Positions 27,340-36,287 of a stretch of 64,000 bases of DNA are shown piece by piece (position 1 is the stretch's first letter; each line of letters starts with the position of its first letter). The notes beneath the pieces were generated by a model. That model was given only the letters and a program-made list of their open reading frames with translations. It was not told the DNA's origin and made no database searches. The DNA is from JBEIQE01 sp040376705. GTDB lineage: Bacteria > Pseudomonadota > Alphaproteobacteria > UBA2400. The translations under genes were made by a program, and so were the position numbers. The stretch is from the NCBI GenBank assembly GCA_040376705.1, contig JBEIQE010000003.1, positions 1-64,000 on the forward strand, given 5' to 3'.

Positions 27340-28435
27340 GGGCCTTGGCCGCCGGTTGGGCACGGCAGATTTTTTCTTTTTCCTCAGCTTCTGCCTTCCA
27401 TGTGGCACTGGTCGAGAGTGGGCTCAAGTCCAGCATCTTTTTCTGGTTGGCTTCCCAGTCCTCGGCAAACATCATCAGTTGATCGCCTTTGCGGTAATAC
27501 TTGTCGTATGCCGCGAGTGCGGAGAGATTGACTGGCTTGTTTTCCTCTTTCTGCTTCATTTTCTCGTCATACCATTCAAGCCTTTGTCCGCCACGTTGTA
27601 CGCCCTCAAGTTCGTGGTTAAAGACCCGCACACCATCTTTATGCAGTGCCCCGTATACGACACTACTTTGATATTCACTGGGCATGAATTCGGCTGTCAG
27701 TTGCAGGGCGGTGGCATTGTACCGATCCGGCGTGAGTGCCGCAAAGAAGGCAGGGTCCTTTTCGGCCTTCTCAATCAGCAGAGCCAGCGAGTTGATGGTG
27801 TCATGCCGCTTGCCGGTAGCAGCGCTCTCGCCACGCATGCCATCTGCATACTGCTTGAGATAGGCCACAGCTTCAGGGCCGAGTTGTGCAATCAGGGTAA
27901 TGCCCATGAAGAGGTCTGCATGCGTTTCACTGGCTACATGCGGGTTACTGTTGATGTGGTAAAATTGATCGGTGGTCAGTGTATTAGCCTCAAGCTTGCC
28001 CATCTCGTAAAGGGTATGCCCCAGTTCATGCAGACCTACTGACATGCGCATCAGCTGCCCGCCACGAACCTGATAGGGATCAGTAAGGTCACTGCAGTCA
28101 TACTGCTTAGGCACATCCTGTGGAGCCATGCAGCTTGAGCATTGATGAGGCGAGAGATGGAACTTGCCGTCTCTGGCTTCGTCGGCCGAACCCTCAAAAC
28201 TCATCAGCAGTTTGCTGTTGATGCCGGTTGACTGGACGATTTCCCCCGTCAGGCCGTCGGCTGGTTTAACAAGCTCTCCGGTAATTGTGTTCGGCCCTGT
28301 ATACGAGCCTTTGGCTTTCAGGATTGTCTGAACTGCTTGCCCGTAGTCCTGCAGAAAGGCCACAAGGTTCTGATCGCTGCCGGGCAGGGCCTCAGTAAAC
28401 CGACGCTTGAAATCATTGGGGGAAAGGATACCCAT
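27326..28435 (-). CDS. Predicted zincin metallopeptidase-like protein
   Basis: 369 residues. LHELGHTLYEM is an HExxH zinc site near residue 137, and HVASETHADLFMG supplies a downstream ExxAD whose Glu could be the third ligand, as in gluzincins. Four Cys in CSSC and nearby suggest structural pairs; no signal peptide is seen. The C-terminus is rich in charged residues. It lies between the degenerate cmk copy and true cmk and overlaps the former's 3' end. Shares the motif pair, not overall similarity visible by eye, with the four genes at 56516-60787. Confidence 0.55.
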   Translation of the reverse strand: MGILSPNDFKRRFTEALPGSDQNLVAFLQDYGQAVQTILKAKGSYTGPNTITGELVKPADGLTGEIVQSTGINSKLLMSFEGSADEARDGKFHLSPHQCSSCMAPQDVPKQYDCSDLTDPYQVRGGQLMRMSVGLHELGHTLYEMGKLEANTLTTDQFYHINSNPHVASETHADLFMGITLIAQLGPEAVAYLKQYADGMRGESAATGKRHDTINSLALLIEKAEKDPAFFAALTPDRYNATALQLTAEFMPSEYQSSVVYGALHKDGVRVFNHELEGVQRGGQRLEWYDEKMKQKEENKPVNLSALAAYDKYYRKGDQLMMFAEDWEANQKKMLDLSPLSTSATWKAEAEEKEKICRAQPAAKAPKPE

Positions 28436-28514
28436 TAAGGCAGTTTAGCTTTTTATGATTGCACAGCAGTTAATGCCGCTTGACCAGAATGATTTCGTTC
28501 ATTAATCCGGCGCC

Positions 28515-29150
28515 ATGGGATTTGTAATTGCAATCGACGGACCAACCGCCAGCGGCAAAGGCACGCTGGCAAAGCGCATGGGCGAAGCACTTAAGTTCAA
28601 AGTGCTGGATACCGGTTTGCTCTACCGTGCGGTGGGGCTGGCTGTGGTGCGTGCGGGTGGTGATCCTGCAGATGCCGCTTTGGCCGTACCTGCAGCGCAG
28701 AAGCTTGATGCCAGCCGCTTGGCCGATGATAATGACATCCGTTCCGACCTGGCCGGGCAATATGCCTCGCAGTGCTCGACCATTGCGGGCGTGCGTGCCG
28801 CCTTGCTCGAGTTCCAGCGCAAGTTTGCCGATGCTGAACCCGGCGCGATACTGGATGGCCGTGATATCGGCACGGTCATCTGCCCGCATGCGCCGCTCAA
28901 GCTTTATGTAACTGCAGCGCCTGAAGTTCGCGCACACCGCCGCCATGCCGAGCTGGTCTCGCGCGGCAAGCAGCTGAGCTATGAAGACGTACTGGCCGAT
29001 ATCAGGGCGCGCGATGACCGCGACATGAATCGCGCCATCGCCCCGCTCAAGCCAGCGCCCGATGCGATTATCCTCGATACCAGTGATATGAATGCCAATT
29101 CGGTGCTGCAGAAGGCGCTTGAATATACCCACGAGCGCCGCAGGGTTTGA
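28515..29150 (+). CDS. cmk: Cytidylate kinase
   Basis: 211 residues. Phosphorylates CMP/dCMP with ATP. IAIDGPTASGKGTLAKRM is an intact P-loop (Lys15), LDTGLLYRAVGLA binds the nucleotide, and LDGRDIGTVICPHAPLKLYVTA is the hallmark. The gene order aroA-cmk-rpsA is usual in alphaproteobacteria, but two other genes are inserted here. Its stop is 7 bp from that of the convergent thioredoxin-like gene. Confidence 0.95.
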   Translation: MGFVIAIDGPTASGKGTLAKRMGEALKFKVLDTGLLYRAVGLAVVRAGGDPADAALAVPAAQKLDASRLADDNDIRSDLAGQYASQCSTIAGVRAALLEFQRKFADAEPGAILDGRDIGTVICPHAPLKLYVTAAPEVRAHRRHAELVSRGKQLSYEDVLADIRARDDRDMNRAIAPLKPAPDAIILDTSDMNANSVLQKALEYTHERRRV

Positions 29151-29157
29151 TCAGGAG

Positions 29158-29676
29158 TTAAGGCGCCGGAACAACCGGCCGGATTGGCTGCGCTACCGGT
29201 AATGGTATAGTTGCCTTGAGGGCGTTTTGCAGCCATTCCTGCGTGGCGGCTTTGTCTTTAAGCCCGGTCTGGATGGAAACAGGGCGGCCATCCTTCAGCA
29301 TCATCAAGGTGGGTACACCGGCAAAACCATAGCGCTGGCGCAGCTCAGCACGCCAGACGCCATCTTCACCGTCTTTGAGCGTATCGACATTCAGCATTTT
29401 GTAGTCTTTGCCGGCACCTGCCGCGACTTCAGTAATTACCGGTTTCATGGCTTTGCAGGGCGGGCACCAGGTAGCACCGCCAAAATACACCAGCACATTA
29501 CCCTTCGACTGTGTCACTTCCTGCTCGAAATTCTGCTTGGTCACAAACGTGGTATTGGGAATGCTGCGGGCAGCTGTCGCCACTGCATCAACACCGGGCG
29601 CAGCCGATGTGGCCTGTGCATTAAAGCCCATGGCCGCCAGCGAGAGCGCCGCGATATTGGCAAAGTGACGGAGCAT
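29158..29676 (-). CDS. Exported thioredoxin-fold protein
   Basis: 172 residues with a signal peptide (hydrophobic core ALSLAAMGFNA, cleavage near ATSA). The thioredoxin domain carries GATWCPPCKAMKPV, the CPPC redox site, and the cis-Pro in FAGVPTLMML. It is likely a periplasmic disulphide reductase or cytochrome-maturation-type protein; the partner is unknown. A 69-residue membrane protein gene lies 15 bp upstream on the same strand, so the two are probably co-transcribed. Confidence 0.82.
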   Translation of the reverse strand: MLRHFANIAALSLAAMGFNAQATSAAPGVDAVATAARSIPNTTFVTKQNFEQEVTQSKGNVLVYFGGATWCPPCKAMKPVITEVAAGAGKDYKMLNVDTLKDGEDGVWRAELRQRYGFAGVPTLMMLKDGRPVSIQTGLKDKAATQEWLQNALKATIPLPVAQPIRPVVPAP

Positions 29677-29691
29677 GAGGGCCTCGTAGGG

Positions 29692-29901
29692 TTAGGGCGT
29701 AGGGGCCTGTGTCACGGTCTGTGGTGCAGGGGCGGAGGCGGGCGGTGCCGATTTGGCAAATGCGCCATTGAACAGGGCGACCATACCCACAACCGCCAGT
29801 GCAGCGGGCAGGGTGGCGAGGCGCGGCACTTCCATGCGCCACCAGGGGGTGGGGCTGCCGGCGTTGATCTTGTCTATCTTGCGGATGCTCTGGCGGGCCA
29901 T
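29692..29901 (-). CDS. Small single-pass membrane protein
   Basis: 69 residues, ATG 29901 after an AAGGA RBS. A basic N-terminus, one hydrophobic helix (about residues 30-48) and a Pro/Ala-rich tail suggest an inner-membrane anchor with an exposed tail. It is not recognised. It precedes the thioredoxin-fold gene with 15 bp between them. Confidence 0.6.
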   Translation of the reverse strand: MARQSIRKIDKINAGSPTPWWRMEVPRLATLPAALAVVGMVALFNGAFAKSAPPASAPAPQTVTQAPTP

Positions 29902-30100
29902 AATCTGTCCTTAGGTCAGGTTGACCCCTGAAATCTATCAAACCAAGGTTAGCAACTGCAAGGCTAATGCGCGATAAAAGTACTGTTTTTCAGTGTTCTA
30001 GGTACGGTTATGGTTAATGCGCGCCAGAATGTTTCAAAGCGCCTGAATCCAATTGCCATTTCCCGGCGGAATCGGTACAAACCCGAACCTCGAAAAGGTA

Positions 30101-30163
30101 GCTGGAAGCATGTGTTTCCAGCCCAAAGCTAAAGGCCTAGTCACTGCCCGCCTGCAGCTTTGG
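30101..30163 (+). promoter_or_regulatory. Structured 5' leader of rpsA
   Basis: The 343-bp stretch 29902-30244 has no gene. Within it GCTGGAA (30101-30107) pairs with TTCCAGC (30116-30122), and CCAAAGCT (30123-30130) pairs perfectly with AGCTTTGG (30156-30163). Two adjacent stems about 80 bases before the rpsA start fit an autoregulatory leader, as ribosomal protein S1 represses its own synthesis in E. coli. Regulation here is inferred. Confidence 0.45.
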
Positions 30164-30244
30164 CAAACTCACTGACCGCGCGAGTGCACGGTCATAAACG
30201 GCAGTTGGTATGCGCACACTGCGTATGCCTTGAAAGGAACCGTA

Positions 30245-31954
30245 ATGGCACGTTCTGCTATGGCTAAAGTAACACCCGAACGCGAAAGCTTTGCTGACCT
30301 ACTTAACGAGAGCTTCGGCGCCGCCGAAAACCTCGAAGGCAGTGTCATCAAGGGCCGCGTTATCTCCGTATCTGATGACTTTGCGATGATCGATGTCGGT
30401 CTCAAGTCAGAAGGTCGCGTAGAGCTCAAGGAATTTGTAGGCAGCGATGGCAAGATCAGCGTTAACGCTGGCGACGTCGTTGAAGTCTTCGTCGAGCGCA
30501 TGGAAAACCGCATGGGCGAAGTTGTTCTTTCGCGCGAGAAGGCTCGCCGCGAAGAAGCATGGAGCGTTCTCGAAGGCTCCTTCACCCGTCAAGAGCGCGT
30601 TATGGGCGTTATCTTCGCCAAGACCAAGGGCGGCTTCAACGTCTCCCTCGGTGGTGCAGTTGCGTTCCTTCCCGGCTCACAGGTTGACATCCGCCCCGTG
30701 CGCGATGCCAGCCCGCTCATGGGTACACCGCAGCCCTTCCAGATCCTCAAGATGGATCGTCTGCGCGCCAACATCGTTGTATCGCGTCGTGCTGTTCTCG
30801 AAGAGAGCCGTGCCGAAGCCCGCACCGAGCTGGTATCGAACCTCAAGGAAGGTCAGATCCTGCAGGGCGTGGTCAAGAACATCACCGACTACGGTGCGTT
30901 CGTTGATCTCGGCGGCGTTGACGGCCTGCTGCACGTTACCGACATCGCATGGCGTCGTGTAAACCACCCGAGCGAAGCCCTCACCATTGGCCAGTCGGTC
31001 ACGGTACAGGTTATCCGCTTCAACCAGGACACTCAGCGCATCAGCCTCGGCATGAAGCAGCTTGAGAGCGATCCGTGGGAAGGCGTTGCCGCCCGTTACA
31101 CACCGGGCCAGCGCTTCAAGGGCAAGGTTACCAACATCACCGACTACGGTGCCTTTGTTGAGCTCGAGTCAGGCATCGAAGGTCTGGTTCACGTTTCTGA
31201 AATGTCATGGACAAAGAAGAACGTGCACCCCGGCAAGATCCTCTCAACCTCGCAGGAAGTTGACGTTCAGGTTCTCGATGTGGATAGCGTTAAGCGCCGC
31301 ATCAGCCTTGGCATCAAGCAGTGCCAGGAAAACCCATGGGGCAAGTTTGCTGCCGAGTTCAAGGCTGGCATCGAGCTCGAGGGCGAGATCAAGAACATCA
31401 CCGAGTTCGGCCTGTTTGTTGGCCTGCCTGGCGAGATCGACGGCATGATCCACATGTCGGACCTCGACTGGAACAAGGCTGGCGAAGAAGCCATCAAGGA
31501 CTACGCCAAGGGTCAGAACGTCAAGTTCAAGATCCTTGAGATCGACGCCGAGAAGGAGCGTGTATCGCTCGGTATCAAGCAGCTCACTGCTGATCCGTTC
31601 GAAGGCGCTGCTGCTACCGTGAAGAAGGGTGAGGTTGTTACCTGCACCGTGACCCTGGTAAACGACGGCGGCATCGAAGTGTCGGTTGCTGACGGCTACA
31701 CTGGCTTCATCAAGAAGTCGGACCTGTCGCGTGATCGTCAGGAACAGCGTCCTGAGCGCTTTGCAGTTGGTGAGAAGGTTGATGCCAAGGTTGTTACGGT
31801 TGACCGTGCAGCCCGCAAGATCGGCCTCTCGATCAAGGCACATCAGGTTGAAGAAGAGAAGCAGCAGATGGCCGAGTTCGGTTCTGTTGACTCGGGCGCA
31901 ACGCTGGGCGACATCCTTGGCTTCGCCAAGAAGGAAACCAACGAGAAGAAGTAA
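30245..31954 (+). CDS. rpsA: 30S ribosomal protein S1
   Basis: 569 residues from ATG 30245, with AAGGA 8 bases upstream. It has six S1 (OB-fold) repeats; the second to fifth are clearest, each around ITDYGAFVDLGGVDGLLH-type segments at about 205, 290, 380 and 465. The protein binds mRNA and recruits it to the 30S subunit. The length and repeat number are normal. It is the only ribosomal protein gene in the window. Confidence 0.96.
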   Translation: MARSAMAKVTPERESFADLLNESFGAAENLEGSVIKGRVISVSDDFAMIDVGLKSEGRVELKEFVGSDGKISVNAGDVVEVFVERMENRMGEVVLSREKARREEAWSVLEGSFTRQERVMGVIFAKTKGGFNVSLGGAVAFLPGSQVDIRPVRDASPLMGTPQPFQILKMDRLRANIVVSRRAVLEESRAEARTELVSNLKEGQILQGVVKNITDYGAFVDLGGVDGLLHVTDIAWRRVNHPSEALTIGQSVTVQVIRFNQDTQRISLGMKQLESDPWEGVAARYTPGQRFKGKVTNITDYGAFVELESGIEGLVHVSEMSWTKKNVHPGKILSTSQEVDVQVLDVDSVKRRISLGIKQCQENPWGKFAAEFKAGIELEGEIKNITEFGLFVGLPGEIDGMIHMSDLDWNKAGEEAIKDYAKGQNVKFKILEIDAEKERVSLGIKQLTADPFEGAAATVKKGEVVTCTVTLVNDGGIEVSVADGYTGFIKKSDLSRDRQEQRPERFAVGEKVDAKVVTVDRAARKIGLSIKAHQVEEEKQQMAEFGSVDSGATLGDILGFAKKETNEKK

Positions 31955-31978
31955 GCTTCACTCGTTCATGATTGAAAA

Positions 31979-32005
31979 GGGCTGCCTTCACCGGCAGCCC
32001 TTTTT
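31979..32005 (+). terminator. rpsA terminator
   Basis: GGGCTGCC (31979-31986) and GGCAGCCC (31993-32000) form a perfect 8-bp stem with a 6-base loop, followed by T5. Confidence 0.93.
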
Positions 32006-32046
32006 GTTTGTTGCTGAACGGACGGGATTCAGTGATTATAAGGGCT

Positions 32047-34065
32047 ATGCCATTCCTCGCTATTTTGCTTCTCCTGCTTTTTGCTAACAGTAGCTGGGCA
32101 CAAGCACCTCTGCGTGAGTGCCAAAGACCCGCCTTAGAGCGCTATCAGATTGGTCGAGGCACAGCATATTCAGGTGGTATAACAGGGTCAGTTTTGCAAA
32201 GCGTTGCCCACTCAATTGACCTATTTCGTTTCTTTAATGAAATGCCCGACCTTAAATTCCGTGAAGAGCTATGGGCTGGCAATTATCTCAGATATAGTAT
32301 TTTACGCCACAGGAGTATTCAGCCTGAAACTCCCCCTGACTGGAGTGTAAAGGCGCGGCTTGATCGTGCTCTTACCGCAGCAATGACCGGAAATTACGAG
32401 GACTACTCAGGACTAGTTGAACTAGATGAAGCACCCCAAGGTATTGTGGGGGCCGAGCTGAACATCCTGACCGGGTTTGATGCGGAAGTAAAAGACTGGT
32501 GGCTCAATGATTTTAATCCCGACAATAACGAATGGAAGCGGGCGGTTATAGAAAGTAGTAAAGGCAGTGAGTTACTTGATTGGTTACAAACCACAAACGC
32601 TGCAGCACATGCGCCATGGAATGTGGAGTGGAGCCTTCAGGCTCCAGCCGGGGTAGGGCGTACTGGGTTTTATAGGCTGGCAGATCATGCTTATGCACGG
32701 TTTGCGGCAGGTGATGGCTATGAATGGCTGGTCGCTGCTCTGGAAGTTATGCCGTCAACATGGCGTGAGGATGGCAAAGCTGGCGATGAAATATTCTATA
32801 AACTAGAAGCTGCCATTGAAGCTCTCTATACGAAGGTAGAGACGTGTACAGCTGTGCCGCAAGAGTTGGCGGCATATGCGCGTGCATTCCCGCATGCTCT
32901 GCGTTTAAAAATGCTGGACGGTGTTAAATACATGAGCGCTCTTGCAGGGATATCTCCTGAAAAAGCAAATGAAACTACGCGCAGTTATATCATGTCTCAG
33001 CTCGCCGCAGGTAAGCATGTTAGATTGGATGGTCCGGAGGGCACACCAGCTCAGGTAAGGCGCTGGTTTAGCTATATGACTCATGATGACGAACGCAGAG
33101 TTTATCAGCTTTATTCAATTCGCGAAGAAAGCGAGTTAATTACCGTATACAAAGGTGCTCACTTCAACCCTTATCTAGATGAGTTACTAAATCTGCTTCC
33201 TTACAGAAGCCTTATTTCATTAGCTAGAAACTCTGATCTTTTGCTGACTGAAAGAGGTAGGCTGTCACGAGTTGGTTTTACGCGAGCTTATGTGCTGGGT
33301 AAAAATGTCGAGGCGCTGAGTTTATTGCCACTATTGGCTCAAACAAATCCTGAACTTGCCGATGATATTGCACAGATAAATCAGGCCACTGAAGTGGCGG
33401 AGCGTGAGCATAAATTACTGATGTTTATACTGCGCACCCCCGGCTTGAATACAAGGCTGTCGGCTCCTAAAGGAGTTATGAATGGGGCCCCTGGTGCGAA
33501 TACGAGTTTATATTACCGCACACCTGCAGTGCTTTCATCTCCACAGCAACTAAACAGATATGACCGCTTTAACTGGTGGCGTAGCTGGTCAGCTGGTCAA
33601 TCGCCAGAGGTTATTGCTCTAGCTGATTTAGAAGCGCTTATGCTGTTGCCACGTGAGTGGAAAGCCTATCGTGGTATGCATGGTTACCAGTATGGAAGCC
33701 TTGATCGCGCCGATGATTATTTTAGACCCGATGATATTTTGGCTCCTTACAAAGAGACAAGAGAGGCATTTGAGGAAACCTTTTTTTATAGGCAGGCTGA
33801 CTTTGCGCAACTAGAACAACTGGAGAGTGCTCCATCAGCTTTGCAAACATTTGGGCCGCAAGTTATCGCTTGGGCGCGTGATACTGGTAGCGTTGCGCGC
33901 TGGTGGAATGCAGGTGATTTACCTGAGACGCTTTATCGTGTGTTGACTTTACCTTTTGTACAATCAAATCCAAAAGATACCGCTTTGCGTTACAGGGCTC
34001 ATCGTATGCTGCAGCTGCTATTCCCTCATAGTCCTTGGGCTATAAAGGGCAGGCAGGCTCATTAA
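32047..34065 (+). CDS. Large secreted protein of unknown function, AT-richer than neighbours
   Basis: 672 residues from ATG 32047, chosen because the signal peptide starts here (PFLAILLLLLFANSSWA, cleavage near AQA). The mature protein is soluble-looking, with many Trp and Tyr and few Cys (one pair near each end of the N-terminal half). I recognise no domain. Its base composition and codon use are visibly more AT-rich than rpsA before it and the genes after it, which suggests later acquisition. Periplasmic or extracellular by prediction. Confidence 0.55.
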   Translation: MPFLAILLLLLFANSSWAQAPLRECQRPALERYQIGRGTAYSGGITGSVLQSVAHSIDLFRFFNEMPDLKFREELWAGNYLRYSILRHRSIQPETPPDWSVKARLDRALTAAMTGNYEDYSGLVELDEAPQGIVGAELNILTGFDAEVKDWWLNDFNPDNNEWKRAVIESSKGSELLDWLQTTNAAAHAPWNVEWSLQAPAGVGRTGFYRLADHAYARFAAGDGYEWLVAALEVMPSTWREDGKAGDEIFYKLEAAIEALYTKVETCTAVPQELAAYARAFPHALRLKMLDGVKYMSALAGISPEKANETTRSYIMSQLAAGKHVRLDGPEGTPAQVRRWFSYMTHDDERRVYQLYSIREESELITVYKGAHFNPYLDELLNLLPYRSLISLARNSDLLLTERGRLSRVGFTRAYVLGKNVEALSLLPLLAQTNPELADDIAQINQATEVAEREHKLLMFILRTPGLNTRLSAPKGVMNGAPGANTSLYYRTPAVLSSPQQLNRYDRFNWWRSWSAGQSPEVIALADLEALMLLPREWKAYRGMHGYQYGSLDRADDYFRPDDILAPYKETREAFEETFFYRQADFAQLEQLESAPSALQTFGPQVIAWARDTGSVARWWNAGDLPETLYRVLTLPFVQSNPKDTALRYRAHRMLQLLFPHSPWAIKGRQAH

Positions 34066-34078
34066 AGTCCAGATTTTG

Positions 34079-34744
34079 TTACTTTTTCTTAGGCCGCAGA
34101 ATACCGCGGCTGATGACGAGCTGGAGCAAAGTGGCCAGCATCATCATCACGCCACCAAACGAAAGGCCGAGACTGAGGGTTTGCACAAGGCCAGCCAGCA
34201 GTACCAGCGGAGCCGCCACCATATAGGCATAAAACACAGCCATACCGAGTTTGCCGGCGAGTGAGATAACCACCATGCCCAGCAGCATGAAGGTTACGGC
34301 CAGCCAGCCCAGCATCGCGGCGTGGCCCGGGGTAAAGCGCGGGTCAAGGATCGATTGCGCGGGCTCTGCCGGATTATAATAAACTGTCACGCTGCCCGTG
34401 TTCAGCTGCTTGCGCAGTTCGGTTGTGTATTTCTGGTCGATGTTCGAGTGGTTTTCGAAAATGCGTACCCGCTCGCCAGTATAGCTCTGGCCATTCACTT
34501 CATATGTATAGGTGGCGTTTAGTTGCGAGAGGCGGGTAGATCCGCCCGTACGCATGCGGCTGCTGGTGTGGGTTGTTTCAGAATCAGCAACCTGCGCGGT
34601 TGTTTGTTGCCAAGTGTAGGTGGCGCGCAGGCTCTCGAACAGGGCAATACTGAAGTAGCCCCACAGGAAACCACCCGCAATCAGAAACAGCGGCGAGACG
34701 AGATAGACCATCCAGTTGGATTTTTTATCTGACGATGTAGGCAT
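34079..34744 (-). CDS. DUF3592 membrane protein
   Basis: 221 residues. One N-terminal helix (about 14-35), an extra-membrane beta-rich segment with the DUF3592 features (YTYEVNGQSYTGERV and VTVYYNPAEPAQSIL), and two or three further helices (about 143-200), then a basic tail. The family occurs widely with unknown function. The membrane protein at 36288-36779 has a comparable layout without clear DUF3592 motifs. Confidence 0.75.
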   Translation of the reverse strand: MPTSSDKKSNWMVYLVSPLFLIAGGFLWGYFSIALFESLRATYTWQQTTAQVADSETTHTSSRMRTGGSTRLSQLNATYTYEVNGQSYTGERVRIFENHSNIDQKYTTELRKQLNTGSVTVYYNPAEPAQSILDPRFTPGHAAMLGWLAVTFMLLGMVVISLAGKLGMAVFYAYMVAAPLVLLAGLVQTLSLGLSFGGVMMMLATLLQLVISRGILRPKKK

Positions 34745-35054
34745 GAATACTCCTGTAATGCTGTTTTAATCCACATTAACAGCTATGCGCAAGTGCATGA
34801 ATGTGGTGCTGCGGCCTGCGTACTCAAAGGGTGATGTGCATAATACAGAGCGGTGTATGCGTATTATTCGTGCGTATTTTGGCACTGTATATTATGCGCA
34901 TGAAGTTACTTGCGAGCAGCATAAGCTAAGTTCTTGAGCTACAAGAAACTCAATGAATACGGTAATTTTCTATGCTTTTTGGGGCTTCGTATTTTCACTG
35001 TAAATCGCCGAAATGCGGGTATACGCTAAACATATAGTTGAGCGGGAGGGCATC
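34745..35054. other. 310-bp AT-rich intergenic stretch with repeats
   Basis: No gene seen. It holds a direct repeat TGCGTATT (34858-34865 and 34871-34878, starts 13 bp apart) and an imperfect inverted pair TGCATAATACAG (near 34836) with CTGTATATTATGCGCA (near 34885). It probably contains the promoter for the small exported protein at 35055. Confidence 0.4.
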
Positions 35055-35237
35055 ATGCAAAACACATTATTCCTGATGGCAGTACTCTTGATGGCATTCA
35101 TGTCAACAATGGCCGCGACGATCGGTACTGATGCGTTTGCACCCCTGCCGAGCAAGTCGCAAGCCAGTAAACCAGAGCTGGAGGTGCAGACGGCTTCTTA
35201 TAAGCCGCAGTATGCGAAGTACGAATCCATCCGTTAA
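35055..35237 (+). CDS. Small exported peptide of unknown function
   Basis: 60 residues from ATG 35055, after a strong GGGAGG. A Met-rich hydrophobic segment (LFLMAVLLMAFMSTMAA) forms a signal peptide or anchor; the rest is polar with several Lys, Pro and Tyr. The good RBS, the signal and the terminator that follows support a real gene. Not recognised. Confidence 0.5.
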   Translation: MQNTLFLMAVLLMAFMSTMAATIGTDAFAPLPSKSQASKPELEVQTASYKPQYAKYESIR

Positions 35238-35280
35238 GGGTGGTCCCCCTATCTCCCTGTAATGTTAACTTTTTAACTTT

Positions 35281-35310
35281 ATCGGCCCGAATCACGGGCC
35301 GATTTATTTT
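35281..35310 (+). terminator. Intrinsic terminator
   Basis: ATCGGCCCG (35281-35289) and CGGGCCGAT (35295-35303) form a perfect 9-bp stem with a 5-base loop, followed by TTATTTT. It ends the small exported peptide's transcript. Confidence 0.85.
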
Positions 35311-35367
35311 GCTCTTCGCGTAGTGCCTTAGGCCTGCTAGGTGTGGAGAAACACAGGGGGCACAAGG

Positions 35368-36285
35368 ATGTTATTCACACTCGATGAGCATAAAGTTGTT
35401 GTTGCGTTTTCGTCGCGCGCCTTGTTCGATCTTGAGAAGGAGCATGCCGTTTTTGCCGAGAAGGGGCAGGCGGCCTACGAGAAATACCAGCGCCAGATGA
35501 TGAACAAGCCAGCGCATCCAGGCGTGGCCCTGGCCTTTGCGCAAAAGCTGCTTACCATCAATGATGGCCGAACACATGAAGAGCGTCCGATTGAGTGTGT
35601 GGTCATCTCGCGCTGCGATCCTTATACCGGCATGCGCGTATTTAACTCGCTCGCCCATTACGGCCTCAACCAGATGTGCGCGGGCGCCAATACCAAAGGG
35701 CGCGATCCGGTTCCTTACCTCAAAGCGTTTCAGGTTGACCTGTTCCTCACCGGCGATGAGATTGATGCGCGTTCAGCCCTTAGTCAGGGCCATGGTGCTG
35801 CGCTTATCTACCCGCGCCGGGGCGAGGTGATGCGGCCTGATGATAAGGAAATCCGCATCGGCTACGATTTTGATGGTGTGCTCGGTAGCGATGAATCGGA
35901 AATTGTAACGCATAAGCACGGACTTGATGCCTACCTCGAGCATGAAAGCCGCCATCATGGTAAAATCATGCCTGATGGTCCTTTCAAGCGCGTAGCACTG
36001 GCGTTTAACAAGCTACGCAAGGCCGGAGCCAATATTCATACCGGTATTATTACGGCGCGCGTTGCGCCTTATAATGCTCGGCCCATTCATACTGTGGATA
36101 AATGGGGTGTTGAGATTGATGAAACGGTATTCACCGGCTCAGCTCCCAAGGCACCCTTCGTAAAGGCGTTTGATGCCGATGCTTTCTTTGAAGATACCCC
36201 GCGCCATGCGCATGGCGTTGCGCCACATACATTGGTTGGCCATGTGGTACACGGGGTAAAGAACGAGCTTCCGAAGGTAGCCTAG
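35368..36285 (+). CDS. 5'-nucleotidase (cytosolic NT5C1-like family)
   Basis: 305 residues from ATG 35368. Matches the 5'-nucleotidase family PF06189 along its length: VVVAFSSRALFDLEKEH, KLLTINDG, CVVISRCDPYTGMRVFNS, LFLTGDEIDARSAL and the catalytic IGYDFDGVLGSDESE, which corresponds to the A-F-D-G-D-A-V-L-F segment of the eukaryotic NT5C1 proteins. It dephosphorylates nucleoside monophosphates in the cytosol; the preferred base is unknown. Stands alone after a terminator. Confidence 0.85.
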   Translation: MLFTLDEHKVVVAFSSRALFDLEKEHAVFAEKGQAAYEKYQRQMMNKPAHPGVALAFAQKLLTINDGRTHEERPIECVVISRCDPYTGMRVFNSLAHYGLNQMCAGANTKGRDPVPYLKAFQVDLFLTGDEIDARSALSQGHGAALIYPRRGEVMRPDDKEIRIGYDFDGVLGSDESEIVTHKHGLDAYLEHESRHHGKIMPDGPFKRVALAFNKLRKAGANIHTGIITARVAPYNARPIHTVDKWGVEIDETVFTGSAPKAPFVKAFDADAFFEDTPRHAHGVAPHTLVGHVVHGVKNELPKVA

Positions 36286-36287
36286 TC

